Shown here in pieces: positions 1-7,184 of a DNA stretch of 50,016 bases. Made by a program: the position numbers and the translations under genes. Within the stretch, counting starts at the first letter, position 1, and every line of letters starts with the position of its first letter. This DNA comes from DASZQY01 sp036511595 (GTDB taxonomy: Bacteria > Pseudomonadota > Alphaproteobacteria > Rhizobiales > Kaistiaceae). The notes under the pieces were generated by a model. The model saw nothing but the letters and a program-made list of their open reading frames with translations. It was not told where the DNA came from and did no database searches. The DNA lies in NCBI GenBank assembly GCA_036511595.1, contig DATCBY010000059.1:1-50016 (forward strand), read 5' to 3'.

Positions 1-283
1 AGCCCTTCGGCCCACCCATATCCTCCGGCATAAACAGCGGCCCGAAGGTGCCGAGCTTGTCTTCGGCAACTTCGGCGGCGGTCAGCACCGCGGCCACACC
101 GTCAGCTGCACGAGCCGCTGTCGAGTCGATGCGCGCGATGCGGGCGTGCGCATGCGGCGACATCAGCACGACGCCATGAAGCTGGTTCGCCAGCACCATA
201 TCGCCGACGTAGCAGGCCTTGCCGGTCAGAAAGCGCACATCCTCCACGCGTTCGGCGGATTGTCCGATTCCGTATTTTTGCAT
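1..283 (-). CDS. Molybdopterin-binding xanthine/aldehyde dehydrogenase-family large subunit, N-terminal fragment
   Basis: Only the first 94 codons lie in the window; the gene runs off the left edge. The start is ATG at 283, preceded by GGGAGGAAG about 7 nt upstream. The N-terminus reads MQKYGIGQSAERVEDVRFL followed by an SPHAHARI motif, the conserved opening of CoxL/XdhB-type Mo-hydroxylase large subunits (a/b hammerhead domain). These enzymes hydroxylate aromatic heterocycles or aldehydes, or oxidise CO, with a MoCo cofactor and partner FAD and 2Fe-2S subunits, none of which is visible here. The gene starts 42 bp after the CocE-type hydrolase and is probably the distal gene of the same minus-strand operon. 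The substrate cannot be told from this fragment. Confidence 0.82.
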   Translation of the reverse strand, partial: MQKYGIGQSAERVEDVRFLTGKACYVGDMVLANQLHGVVLMSPHAHARIARIDSTAARAADGVAAVLTAAEVAEDKLGTFGPLFMPEDMGGPKG

Positions 284-324
284 TTGTCTTCCTCCCATGC
301 GCGCTTTCGCGCGCAGTCGTCAAT

Positions 325-2148
325 TCATCCAGGCGTCTCGTTTGGCAGGACCGGTAGGAGCAGATGCGACGGATGCTTCGGATCGTGAAAGATCCGATGC
401 ACGACCGTCTGGCTGCTGCAGATATGGTTGGGAATGTATTCGGCGTTGGTGGCTCCGCCGACCCCCGTCGGCAGGTCGAGGCAGGCGATATCGACGGCGA
501 TTCGGTGACCGCGGCGGAACATGTTGGCGGTCGCCAGGATCTCGATCTGGTATTCGGTCACTTCGCCGGGCGTCACCGGCTGCTGGGCGGCGCGCGTCAG
601 CGGGTGCCACGGGCGGCCGGGCGCCGAGCGGACCGGATCGACGGCGCGGTGCGACGCCTTCAGCCAGCCGCGGGTCAGTTCGCGTTCTGGAAGATCGGTA
701 GGGATTGCACGTTCGCCCTCGCGCGCCGTCTGAACGGAAACATCCGGGCCGATGTCCTTGAGCACGACGATCCAGTTGGTGTCAGCCTGGTCGATCGCCG
801 CGTAGAGCGTCAGGCTTGACGGCCCCGCGATGGCCAGGTCGTCGGGCAGCGGGTCGCTCACGTAGCGCAGTCGCTGGATCGTGTTGGTCTGGGTTGGCGG
901 CATCTGGACGAAAGTGTCGGGCCGCTGGAAATCGTCGGCGCTATTGGCGACCGGCGGCGATGACGACAGCCGCTCCCAACTCTTGAGGTACAGCTTCGTC
1001 CAGCTGACTTCCTTCGGTGGCCAAGTCTCCGAAGAGCGCCAGCGGTTGGCGCCCATGAGCCAGTATTTCACCGGCGGCTCGTCCATGACGCCGGTGTCGA
1101 GACCCTTCAACCAGTGATCGTTCCAGCGCAGCAGTTCGTCGTGGAACGAGTGAAACGGCCGCTCGAGATGCGACGGACCGAGCAGCAGCAGCTTCTTCGG
1201 CGCATCTATCTTCTCGAAGTACGTCTGTGCCCCGTTGAGATGGGTCTTGTAGGTGTAGGCGTACCAGCCGGAGCCGGTGTAGGTCGGCACCTTGATCCGC
1301 CGAAAGCTCCCCTCGCTGTCGGCGACCGATTGCTCGCTGTCGTAAGGATCGATCAGCATGCGGAAAAAGGCCGGCATATGCTGGCCCTTCTGGGCCACGA
1401 CGTTGAAGATGTGCGGATACATGCGGTAGTCGGGATTGGCCATCGCCGCCTGCCACCACGCCTCGTCCTCGCGCGGCAACGCGCCCGGCGCGCCGCGCAC
1501 CTGATGCATCGCCGAGAAGTGGCCGAGCAGGTAACGGAACAGGTGAACGACGCCGCCGGGATATTCCTGCCGGAACCCGCCCATCGAACCGTAGGCGCCG
1601 CGCGGGTCGAGCGGGAAGATAGCCTTCAGGTGCGGTGGCTGCTGGTGGGCGACATTGAGCTGTTCGGCACCAAAACCGGAAATGCCGATCATGCCGACGT
1701 TGCCGTCGCACCACGGCTGCACCGCGATCCACTCGATCAGGTCGTAGCTGTCCCACTCGCGCGAACCGCCCGCCTCGGATTTGCCGATGCCGCGCGGTCC
1801 GCCGATGACGTGAATATAGCCGCGCGAAACAAGGAAATGCGTATCACCGGCCTCGATCGGCCCCGCCCACAGCGTCGACCACGACGGCTGGGCGCCAAGG
1901 TGCTCGGCAACCTCCGGACCCTGGATGTCCTTGTTGTAGATGGCGAAGGCGAGCAGCGCCGGAAACCGCTCGGTCGAGTCCGGCCGGTAGATGTCGACGC
2001 TGAGTTTCACGCCGTCGCGCATCGGCACGGCGATATCCTTCTCGCGGATCATGCCTTCGTATTCGGCCGGCCGCGTGTAGCTGCCGGATGGACTGTCGGC
2101 CGCGGCAATGAGCGGCGGGCCGCGGTCAACACGTCCGGCTTTCCTCAC
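325..2148 (-). CDS. CocE/NonD-family serine hydrolase (X-Pro dipeptidyl-peptidase-like)
   Basis: This is an alpha/beta hydrolase of the CocE/X-Pro dipeptidyl-peptidase S15 family, which cleaves esters or amides. From the in-frame GTG at 2148 it has 607 residues. The hydrolase core starts at MIREKDIAVPMRDGVKLS (about residue 33), the nucleophile elbow is GISGFG with Ser157, and the C-terminal half is the jelly-roll domain of the family. The start is uncertain. The reading frame stays open upstream to 2364 through the C-terminus of malonyl-CoA synthetase, with no stop between them, and no clear ribosome binding site precedes 2148 or the ATG at 2052. The conserved-looking stretch SYTRPAEYEGM argues against the 2052 start. 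The gene may be a separate, translationally coupled gene or the C-terminal half of a MatB fusion. It lies between matB and the Mo-hydroxylase in the operon. Confidence 0.82.
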   Translation of the reverse strand: MRKAGRVDRGPPLIAAADSPSGSYTRPAEYEGMIREKDIAVPMRDGVKLSVDIYRPDSTERFPALLAFAIYNKDIQGPEVAEHLGAQPSWSTLWAGPIEAGDTHFLVSRGYIHVIGGPRGIGKSEAGGSREWDSYDLIEWIAVQPWCDGNVGMIGISGFGAEQLNVAHQQPPHLKAIFPLDPRGAYGSMGGFRQEYPGGVVHLFRYLLGHFSAMHQVRGAPGALPREDEAWWQAAMANPDYRMYPHIFNVVAQKGQHMPAFFRMLIDPYDSEQSVADSEGSFRRIKVPTYTGSGWYAYTYKTHLNGAQTYFEKIDAPKKLLLLGPSHLERPFHSFHDELLRWNDHWLKGLDTGVMDEPPVKYWLMGANRWRSSETWPPKEVSWTKLYLKSWERLSSSPPVANSADDFQRPDTFVQMPPTQTNTIQRLRYVSDPLPDDLAIAGPSSLTLYAAIDQADTNWIVVLKDIGPDVSVQTAREGERAIPTDLPERELTRGWLKASHRAVDPVRSAPGRPWHPLTRAAQQPVTPGEVTEYQIEILATANMFRRGHRIAVDIACLDLPTGVGGATNAEYIPNHICSSQTVVHRIFHDPKHPSHLLLPVLPNETPG

Positions 2149-3664
2149 GGGCTCGGCATAGAGATCGCGATACGTTTCGCGCAGCACGTTCTTCTGGATC
2201 TTGCCCATGACGTTGCGCGGCAACTGGTCGACAAAGACCACACGCTTCGGCACCTTGAATTTCGCCAGCGAAACGGCGAGACGCTGGCGCACGGTTTCCT
2301 CGTCGGCGGCGCTGCATTTTGCGGCCGACCACCACAGCCGTGACAGCCTCGCCGAAGTCGGCATGGGGGACGCCGATCACCGCCGATTCAGCTAACTCCG
2401 GCATCGCATCGAGCAGGGTTTCGACTTCCGACGGATAGACGTTCAGTCCGCCCGAGATGACCAGATCCTTGGCGCGCCCGACGATCGAGACGTACCCATC
2501 CGGCGAGACGCGCCCGACATCGCCGGTGATGAAATAGCCGTCGTCGCGAAACTCGGCCTTTGTCTTCTCGGGATTGCGCCAATAGCCGGCGAACACGCTC
2601 GGGCCGCACACCTCGATCACTCCTGCCTCGCCGATCGGCAGCACCCAGCCCGTCTCCGGATCGGCAATACGCAAGGCCATGCCCGGCAGCGGCATGCCGA
2701 CCGAGCCGGGTCGACGCTCGCCGTCGTAGGGATTGGATGTGATCATGTTGGTCTCGGTCATGCCGTAGCGTTCGAGAATGGCGTGGCCGGTGCACTCGCG
2801 AAACGCCTTGTGCGTTTCCGCCGTGAGCGGCGCCGATCCGGAGATGAAGACCCGGATGTTGGCGACGCGCGTCCTGGTGAGTTCGGCCTGCGCCAGCAGC
2901 CGCGTGTAGAACGTCGGCACGCCCATCATGACCGTGGCGCGCGGCAATGCCGCCAGAACGTCGGCCGCGTCGAAACGCGGCATCAACAGCATCGAGCCGC
3001 CCGCCGCCAGCATCACGTTGGTGGCGACGAACAGACCGTGGGTGTGAAAGATCGGCAGCGCATGCAGCAGCACATCGGAGGATGTGAAGCGCCAGCAGCC
3101 GACGAGCGCGTCGGCGTTGTCGCGGAGGTTATCGTGGGTGAGCGTGGCACCCTTCGAGCGGCCGGTGGTGCCGGAGGTATAGAGGATCGCGGCGATGTCG
3201 TTCGGGCCGACCGCCACGTCCTTGAAATCTGCCGGCATCGCCGGCGCGGCGGTGGCTAGCGAACCTTCGCCGGAGGGGTCGAGCGTCTCGACGCCACTGA
3301 CGCTCGCCTCTGCCGCGACTTTTTCCAGCGTCCCGCTTCGGGCCGGATCGCACACGAAAAGATGCGGCTCGGCATCCTTGAGGAAGTAGCCGATCTCCGC
3401 GTCAGTGTAGGCTGGATTGAGCGGCAGATAGATCGCGCCGACCCGGAGGCAGGCAAGGTAGAGGAGCAGTGCCCGCTCGGATTTCTCGACCTGAACCGCA
3501 ACCCGCGCACCCGGCGTCACGCCGCGCTTGCGTAACACGCCGGCCAGCTGCGCGGTCGCCGCCAGCATGTCGCCGTAGGTGGTGCATCCCCCGGCAACCG
3601 TCGTAAGAAACGGCGCACTCGCGGAAAACCCTGCGCGGAAATGGGTGAAGAGGTTCCCGCTCAT
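2126..3664 (-). CDS. matB: Malonyl-CoA synthetase MatB, frameshifted near its 3' end
   Basis: MatB activates malonate to malonyl-CoA through an AMP intermediate (ANL superfamily). ATG 3664 overlaps the decarboxylase stop as ATGA and gives MSGNLFTHFRAGF. The P-loop TSGTTGRSKG is at residues 163-172, followed by the ERYGMTE motif and the VISGGLNVYPSEVE hinge. After VTAVVVGRK (about residue 448) this frame turns into Arg-rich nonsense and stops at 2126. The expected C-terminus, including the catalytic Lys in PRNVMGKIQK, continues in the next frame. Removing one base from the T4 run at 2317-2320 restores a roughly 500-residue protein, the usual family length. As read, the product lacks the catalytic C-terminal lid, so this is a sequencing error or a pseudogene. 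The corrected frame runs into the CocE hydrolase without a stop. Confidence 0.85.
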   Translation of the reverse strand: MSGNLFTHFRAGFSASAPFLTTVAGGCTTYGDMLAATAQLAGVLRKRGVTPGARVAVQVEKSERALLLYLACLRVGAIYLPLNPAYTDAEIGYFLKDAEPHLFVCDPARSGTLEKVAAEASVSGVETLDPSGEGSLATAAPAMPADFKDVAVGPNDIAAILYTSGTTGRSKGATLTHDNLRDNADALVGCWRFTSSDVLLHALPIFHTHGLFVATNVMLAAGGSMLLMPRFDAADVLAALPRATVMMGVPTFYTRLLAQAELTRTRVANIRVFISGSAPLTAETHKAFRECTGHAILERYGMTETNMITSNPYDGERRPGSVGMPLPGMALRIADPETGWVLPIGEAGVIEVCGPSVFAGYWRNPEKTKAEFRDDGYFITGDVGRVSPDGYVSIVGRAKDLVISGGLNVYPSEVETLLDAMPELAESAVIGVPHADFGEAVTAVVVGRKMQRRRRGNRAPASRRFAGEIQGAEACGLCRPVAAQRHGQDPEERAARNVSRSLCRAREESRTC

Positions 3665-5028
3665 GGGGTGGCTCGCGGCGACATGAGTTTCGATACCGCC
3701 TGGGAAACCGCAATGGTGCCGGCGTTGGCGAAGGCTTCGTGGTTCTCCTCGATGTCCTCGACCCGGTAGCGATAGTTGGCCATCAACCCGAGTCCGCCCG
3801 CGATGCCAACCGGGCTGAGATCGCCGGGCCAGTTGACGCGCTCCAGCGAGGCTCCGTTGCCAAGATGGAACCGGGCGACGGGATCGAGCGGCGCGCCGGA
3901 AGGGCTGCGCGCGGTCGTGAGGTACGCAACCGCCAACCGGCAGAGCACCGGCTGCAAGCGCTTTTCCGCCGCTGGATCGAGCCACCAGCCCGGCGTGTCG
4001 ATAGCCGACAGTACCCCCGCGGCTTCGGCGTCGATGAGATTTCCCGCCCTCGCCTCGCCGAGCCAGCGGGCAAAGCCCGGCAACGGCGACAGGGTGACGA
4101 AGGTCTTCAGACCGGGAAGCTCGCCGCCCAGATCCTCGAGAACCTGCTTGATGAGGAAGCCGCCAAATGAAACGCCGCGCAGGCCGGCTTGTGTATTGGA
4201 GATGGAATAGAAAGCGGCGGTGCGCGCCCGATCCGGCGCGAGAACGTCGCGGTCGGCGGCCAGGATCGCGTCGATCCGCGAGGGGGTGTCGACGGTAAGC
4301 GCGACCTCGAGAAAGACGAGCGGCTCCGATGCCAGCCGCGGATGGAAGAAGGCGTACAGGCGCCGATCGCTCGGATCGATCCGGCGGCGAAGATCGTCCC
4401 AGTCGGAAATCTGGTGGACTGCCTCATGGCGGATGATCTTGTCGAGCACCGCCGCGGGCGTATTCCAGTCGATGCGCCTGACTTCGAGAAAGCCGGGATT
4501 GAACCACGACTGGAAGAGATGGAGGAAGTCCGCGTCAACTTCTCGCAGCGACGGCTCGTTCGCCAGCCGCGCAAGCAGGTCGGCGCGCATGGCGACCAGC
4601 GCCGCAGTTCCGCCGGGAGGCAGGTTTAACCGGCGCAGCAACTCCTGTCGGCGTGGTTCGGCCTCGGCCTGCAGGCGCTGCATGGTGGCCGCGCTCGGCG
4701 TCGCGCGATAGGCTTCCGCCGCCGCAACCGCGCTATCCGCATTGATGCCGAAACGCTCCGCCAGCATCGCGAAAAACCGGGCTCGCCCCTCCCCGTCGCG
4801 TGCCGCGTAGGCGTCGAGGATCCCCTTCGCCAGCGCCGCGCCCGACGCCTCGCCGCGACTGGAAAGCAACGCCTCGCAGAGCGCTTCCAAATCTTCGTCG
4901 GAGACTGGACCGACTGGCAGAAAATCAAACAGGCGGCGCCCCCTGCCGGCGAGCGAGCCGAGCAGATCATGCAGGAACCCCGACTGGGTGATCTTCCGAT
5001 CCAGCATCTCCTCCCTCGCGAACCTCAT
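3661..5028 (-). CDS. matA: Malonyl-CoA decarboxylase
   Basis: This 455-residue enzyme decarboxylates malonyl-CoA to acetyl-CoA and CO2. The helical N-terminal domain covers about residues 1-150. The GNAT-like catalytic domain carries YSISNTQ (Ser275/Ser277) and FHLGNGA (His388), the Ser and His positions of the MCD catalytic pair. The length matches bacterial MCDs. ATG 5028 overlaps the upstream stop as ATGA, and the gene's own stop overlaps the matB ATG the same way, so translation is probably coupled. An internal ATG at 5007 has a GGGAGGAG directly abutting it, too close to be its ribosome binding site. With MatB the pair feeds malonate into acetyl-CoA, which points to malonate or a malonyl derivative as the operon's product. 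Confidence 0.93.
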   Translation of the reverse strand: MRFAREEMLDRKITQSGFLHDLLGSLAGRGRRLFDFLPVGPVSDEDLEALCEALLSSRGEASGAALAKGILDAYAARDGEGRARFFAMLAERFGINADSAVAAAEAYRATPSAATMQRLQAEAEPRRQELLRRLNLPPGGTAALVAMRADLLARLANEPSLREVDADFLHLFQSWFNPGFLEVRRIDWNTPAAVLDKIIRHEAVHQISDWDDLRRRIDPSDRRLYAFFHPRLASEPLVFLEVALTVDTPSRIDAILAADRDVLAPDRARTAAFYSISNTQAGLRGVSFGGFLIKQVLEDLGGELPGLKTFVTLSPLPGFARWLGEARAGNLIDAEAAGVLSAIDTPGWWLDPAAEKRLQPVLCRLAVAYLTTARSPSGAPLDPVARFHLGNGASLERVNWPGDLSPVGIAGGLGLMANYRYRVEDIEENHEAFANAGTIAVSQAVSKLMSPRATP

Positions 5029-5207
5029 TCCGCCGCCGCTGCGGCGTCCTCTCGCTGGCCTCGCCCGAGCGCATCCAGGTCGAGCACGACATCATCGACC
5101 GGCATCGTGCCCTTCTCGTGAAAATCTATCGCCAGCAACGTGCCCGATACCGGACAATAGAACGCCGTCATGGCCAGCTTGTCGTGCAATTTTATGCGGT
5201 ATTCGGG
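5025..5207 (-). pseudogene. hyuB: HyuB C-terminal tail (acetone carboxylase gamma-like), separated by a frameshift
   Basis: In the frame after 5207 the sequence reads EYRIKLHDKLAMTAFYCPVS and then about 35 more residues, ending at 5025 with a TGA that overlaps the MCD start. It resembles the short zinc-ribbon-like segment found as acetone carboxylase gamma subunit or as a C-terminal extension of some HyuB proteins. The frame joins the HyuB body if one base is added to the G3 run at 5205-5207, giving an unbroken SLRPEYRIKL. Only one Cys of a possible ribbon is present, so metal binding is doubtful. It could instead be a small independent gene starting at a TTG or at ATG 5172, but neither start has a ribosome binding site. 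I prefer the extension reading. Confidence 0.6.
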
Positions 5208-6289
5208 CGCAGGCTGTCGGAGGTCGCGCGATGAGCACCCTGCCTCCAGGCGGTCGAGCCCCGCGCCAGAACCCGGCCCGCCGAACTGAAGACGAACCAC
5301 CCCCGCGCATCGCGACCGATATGCAGGTGCGGCCCCAACGACGCCAGAGGCTTTCCGTCGAACGTTTCACCTGTTCCGCTGCCACCGGCAATACGGCCAG
5401 CGCGGATTTCGTCGCGGCGACGCTTCGTCGCCGGCTCGTCCACCGTATTGTTCCAAACAACGCCATATACCGCCGTTGCTGCCTGCGGCGACACCGCGCC
5501 GGAGGCAATGTCGCGGGCCACGTCGCTCGGATCGCGCTCGAGCGGATCGCCATAGCCGCCGCCGCCCTGCCAGGACACCGCAAAGACATCGCGGCGGGTC
5601 ATCGGCATGAGGCCGGGCTTCGGCCCGAATATCTCGAAGTTGGTGGACTTCGGCCGGCCGTTGTCGATGCCGCCGCGCCCGAAACTCTGTATCACCGTCG
5701 CGCCGGGATAGCCGCCGTTCAATCCGCGCGAATTGGGCACCTCGGCGCCGTGCGTCATCACCAGCGCCTGAACCTCCTCGACACCGCCGACCGAGAACGC
5801 CACCTCTGCCGCGAGGCCACCCCGGTATCGACCGGGGCCGCCGGTATCCTTCGCCAGCCGGCGGTGGAGATAGAAAAGCGGTGCCACCTGTTCGTTGCGC
5901 TCGACGTCCGCGATCGCCGAGACCGGCGACGTGATGGGTCCGCCCGCGTTGACGCCGTCCCGGTTCGGAAAGGCTGCCGAGCCACCGGCCAGCGGATCCA
6001 TGAGGTGGAGGCCGAATTTCTCGCCGAACTGATTGACGCCGCCCATGTTGAAAGTCGCCATGACGCCGTCGTTGACGCCCTGCGCGCGATGCTGGAAGGC
6101 GGGCGTCGCGGCCAGCATCTTGTTGAGCGCCAGCATAATCGCGTTTCCAGTGACCCAGATGGTCTCGACGGTCGCCGCGCCGGTCGGCGCCGGGAACATC
6201 GCGGTGCAGATAAGTCCGTCCGGCGCGATCACCTCGACCGGCCGCACGAGTCCCTCGTTCCACTGGATATCAAAGGCGAGGGTCGGCAT
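5192..6289 (-). CDS. hyuB: HyuB (hydantoinase B/oxoprolinase family), C-terminal two thirds after a frameshift
   Basis: This is the main part of an N-methylhydantoinase B/5-oxoprolinase-family subunit, which works with HyuA in ATP-dependent opening of cyclic amides. Related acetone and acetophenone carboxylases use the same fold. Family features are the NMGGVNQFGE segment, GGPGRYRGG, the HGAEVPNSRGLNGG stretch, and WQGGGGYGDPLERDP near the end of the core. The ATG at 6289 is only the first in this frame. The true N-terminal part (6270-7184) is in another frame, and removing one base from the C6 run at 6307-6312 joins them as GLMGAVTGSVMPTLAF. The frame stops at 5192, inside what looks like a C-terminal extension. 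The repaired protein would have about 719 residues. Confidence 0.85.
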   Translation of the reverse strand: MPTLAFDIQWNEGLVRPVEVIAPDGLICTAMFPAPTGAATVETIWVTGNAIMLALNKMLAATPAFQHRAQGVNDGVMATFNMGGVNQFGEKFGLHLMDPLAGGSAAFPNRDGVNAGGPITSPVSAIADVERNEQVAPLFYLHRRLAKDTGGPGRYRGGLAAEVAFSVGGVEEVQALVMTHGAEVPNSRGLNGGYPGATVIQSFGRGGIDNGRPKSTNFEIFGPKPGLMPMTRRDVFAVSWQGGGGYGDPLERDPSDVARDIASGAVSPQAATAVYGVVWNNTVDEPATKRRRDEIRAGRIAGGSGTGETFDGKPLASLGPHLHIGRDARGWFVFSSAGRVLARGSTAWRQGAHRATSDSLRPNTA

Positions 6290-7184
6290 GACGCTGCCGG
6301 TGACTGCCCCCCATGAGGCCGGAGCGGGTCGAATTGATGAAGCCAGGCGACTGCTTGCTGGAGCCGCTGAAATCGAGGATCAGGCGGTCGCCGCGCTTGG
6401 TTGCGCGGACATCAAGCTTGTAGAGCTCGTTCGTGTGGCCGTCATGCTCGAGAAAATCGGCAGCGTGGAACTCGCCGTCGGGCAGAGTGCGGAGCCGCGC
6501 GCGCATTTTCGCTTCCGATGACGCGATCATGCGCCCCATCACGTCGATCACGACATCGACGCCGTAGCGCCCTGCCAGCTCGGTAACGCGATCGCGCGCA
6601 ACGTTGACGGTGGCGATGAATGCACGGATATCGAGGCCGAGCTGACTGGGCAGCCGCGAGGCGGTGACGATCATCTCCAGCACGTCATGGCGCAGTTCCC
6701 CGCGATCGATCAGCTTGACGCACGGGATGCGACTGCCTTCCTGGAAAACCTCGCGCGCCTTCGGCGACCAGCTGGCGAAATCCATGCCGCCGACGTCGGT
6801 TTCATGCGCCTCCACGCCGGCCCACGCCACGATGCGGTCGCCGACGAAAATTGGTCCGACGATCTGCACGTCGTTCTGGTGCAGGGCCGCGATATAGGGA
6901 TCGTTGCCGATGAACATGTCGCCGTCGCGCACGGCCATGTTCTTCTTGTCGATGATGTGCCGGATGAACGCTCCGCACACCGGCGCCTGATAGGCAACCT
7001 GAAATCCCATCGAAGCGACCGCACCCTTCGGCGTGAACAACCCAGTGAAGAAATCCGACGCTTCCGTCACGGTCGGCGAGCCGGAAACGCTCTGCAGCGC
7101 GACGCGCATCTCGTCGGTGATGGCGACGAGGCGATTGCGGATGACCTCGTAGACAATCGGGCTGAGGGGGCTGCTATCGCTCAT
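6270..7184 (-). CDS. hyuB: HyuB N-terminal part (hydantoinase B/oxoprolinase family), frameshifted
   Basis: This is the N-terminal 280 or so residues of HyuB, starting MSDSSPLSPIVYEVIRNRL at ATG 7184, which overlaps the hyuA stop as ATGA. The family's early motifs are clear: SDFFTGLFTPKG, DGDMFIGNDPYIAALHQND and HETDVGGMDFASW. The reading frame is sound up to SGLMG and then leaves the family pattern, stopping at 6270. The rest of the protein continues in the frame of 5192-6289. An extra base in the C6 run at 6307-6312 explains the break. In a natural operon this would inactivate HyuB. The other two indels nearby, also in homopolymers, make a sequencing artefact at least as likely. Confidence 0.85.
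   Translation of the reverse strand: MSDSSPLSPIVYEVIRNRLVAITDEMRVALQSVSGSPTVTEASDFFTGLFTPKGAVASMGFQVAYQAPVCGAFIRHIIDKKNMAVRDGDMFIGNDPYIAALHQNDVQIVGPIFVGDRIVAWAGVEAHETDVGGMDFASWSPKAREVFQEGSRIPCVKLIDRGELRHDVLEMIVTASRLPSQLGLDIRAFIATVNVARDRVTELAGRYGVDVVIDVMGRMIASSEAKMRARLRTLPDGEFHAADFLEHDGHTNELYKLDVRATKRGDRLILDFSGSSKQSPGFINSTRSGLMGGSHRQRHADPRL

Noticed and set aside
2317..2320. Programmed ribosomal frameshift in matB
   Set aside because: The T4/A4 run lacks a classic slippery heptamer or downstream stem, and two more homopolymer indels nearby make error or decay the simpler explanation.
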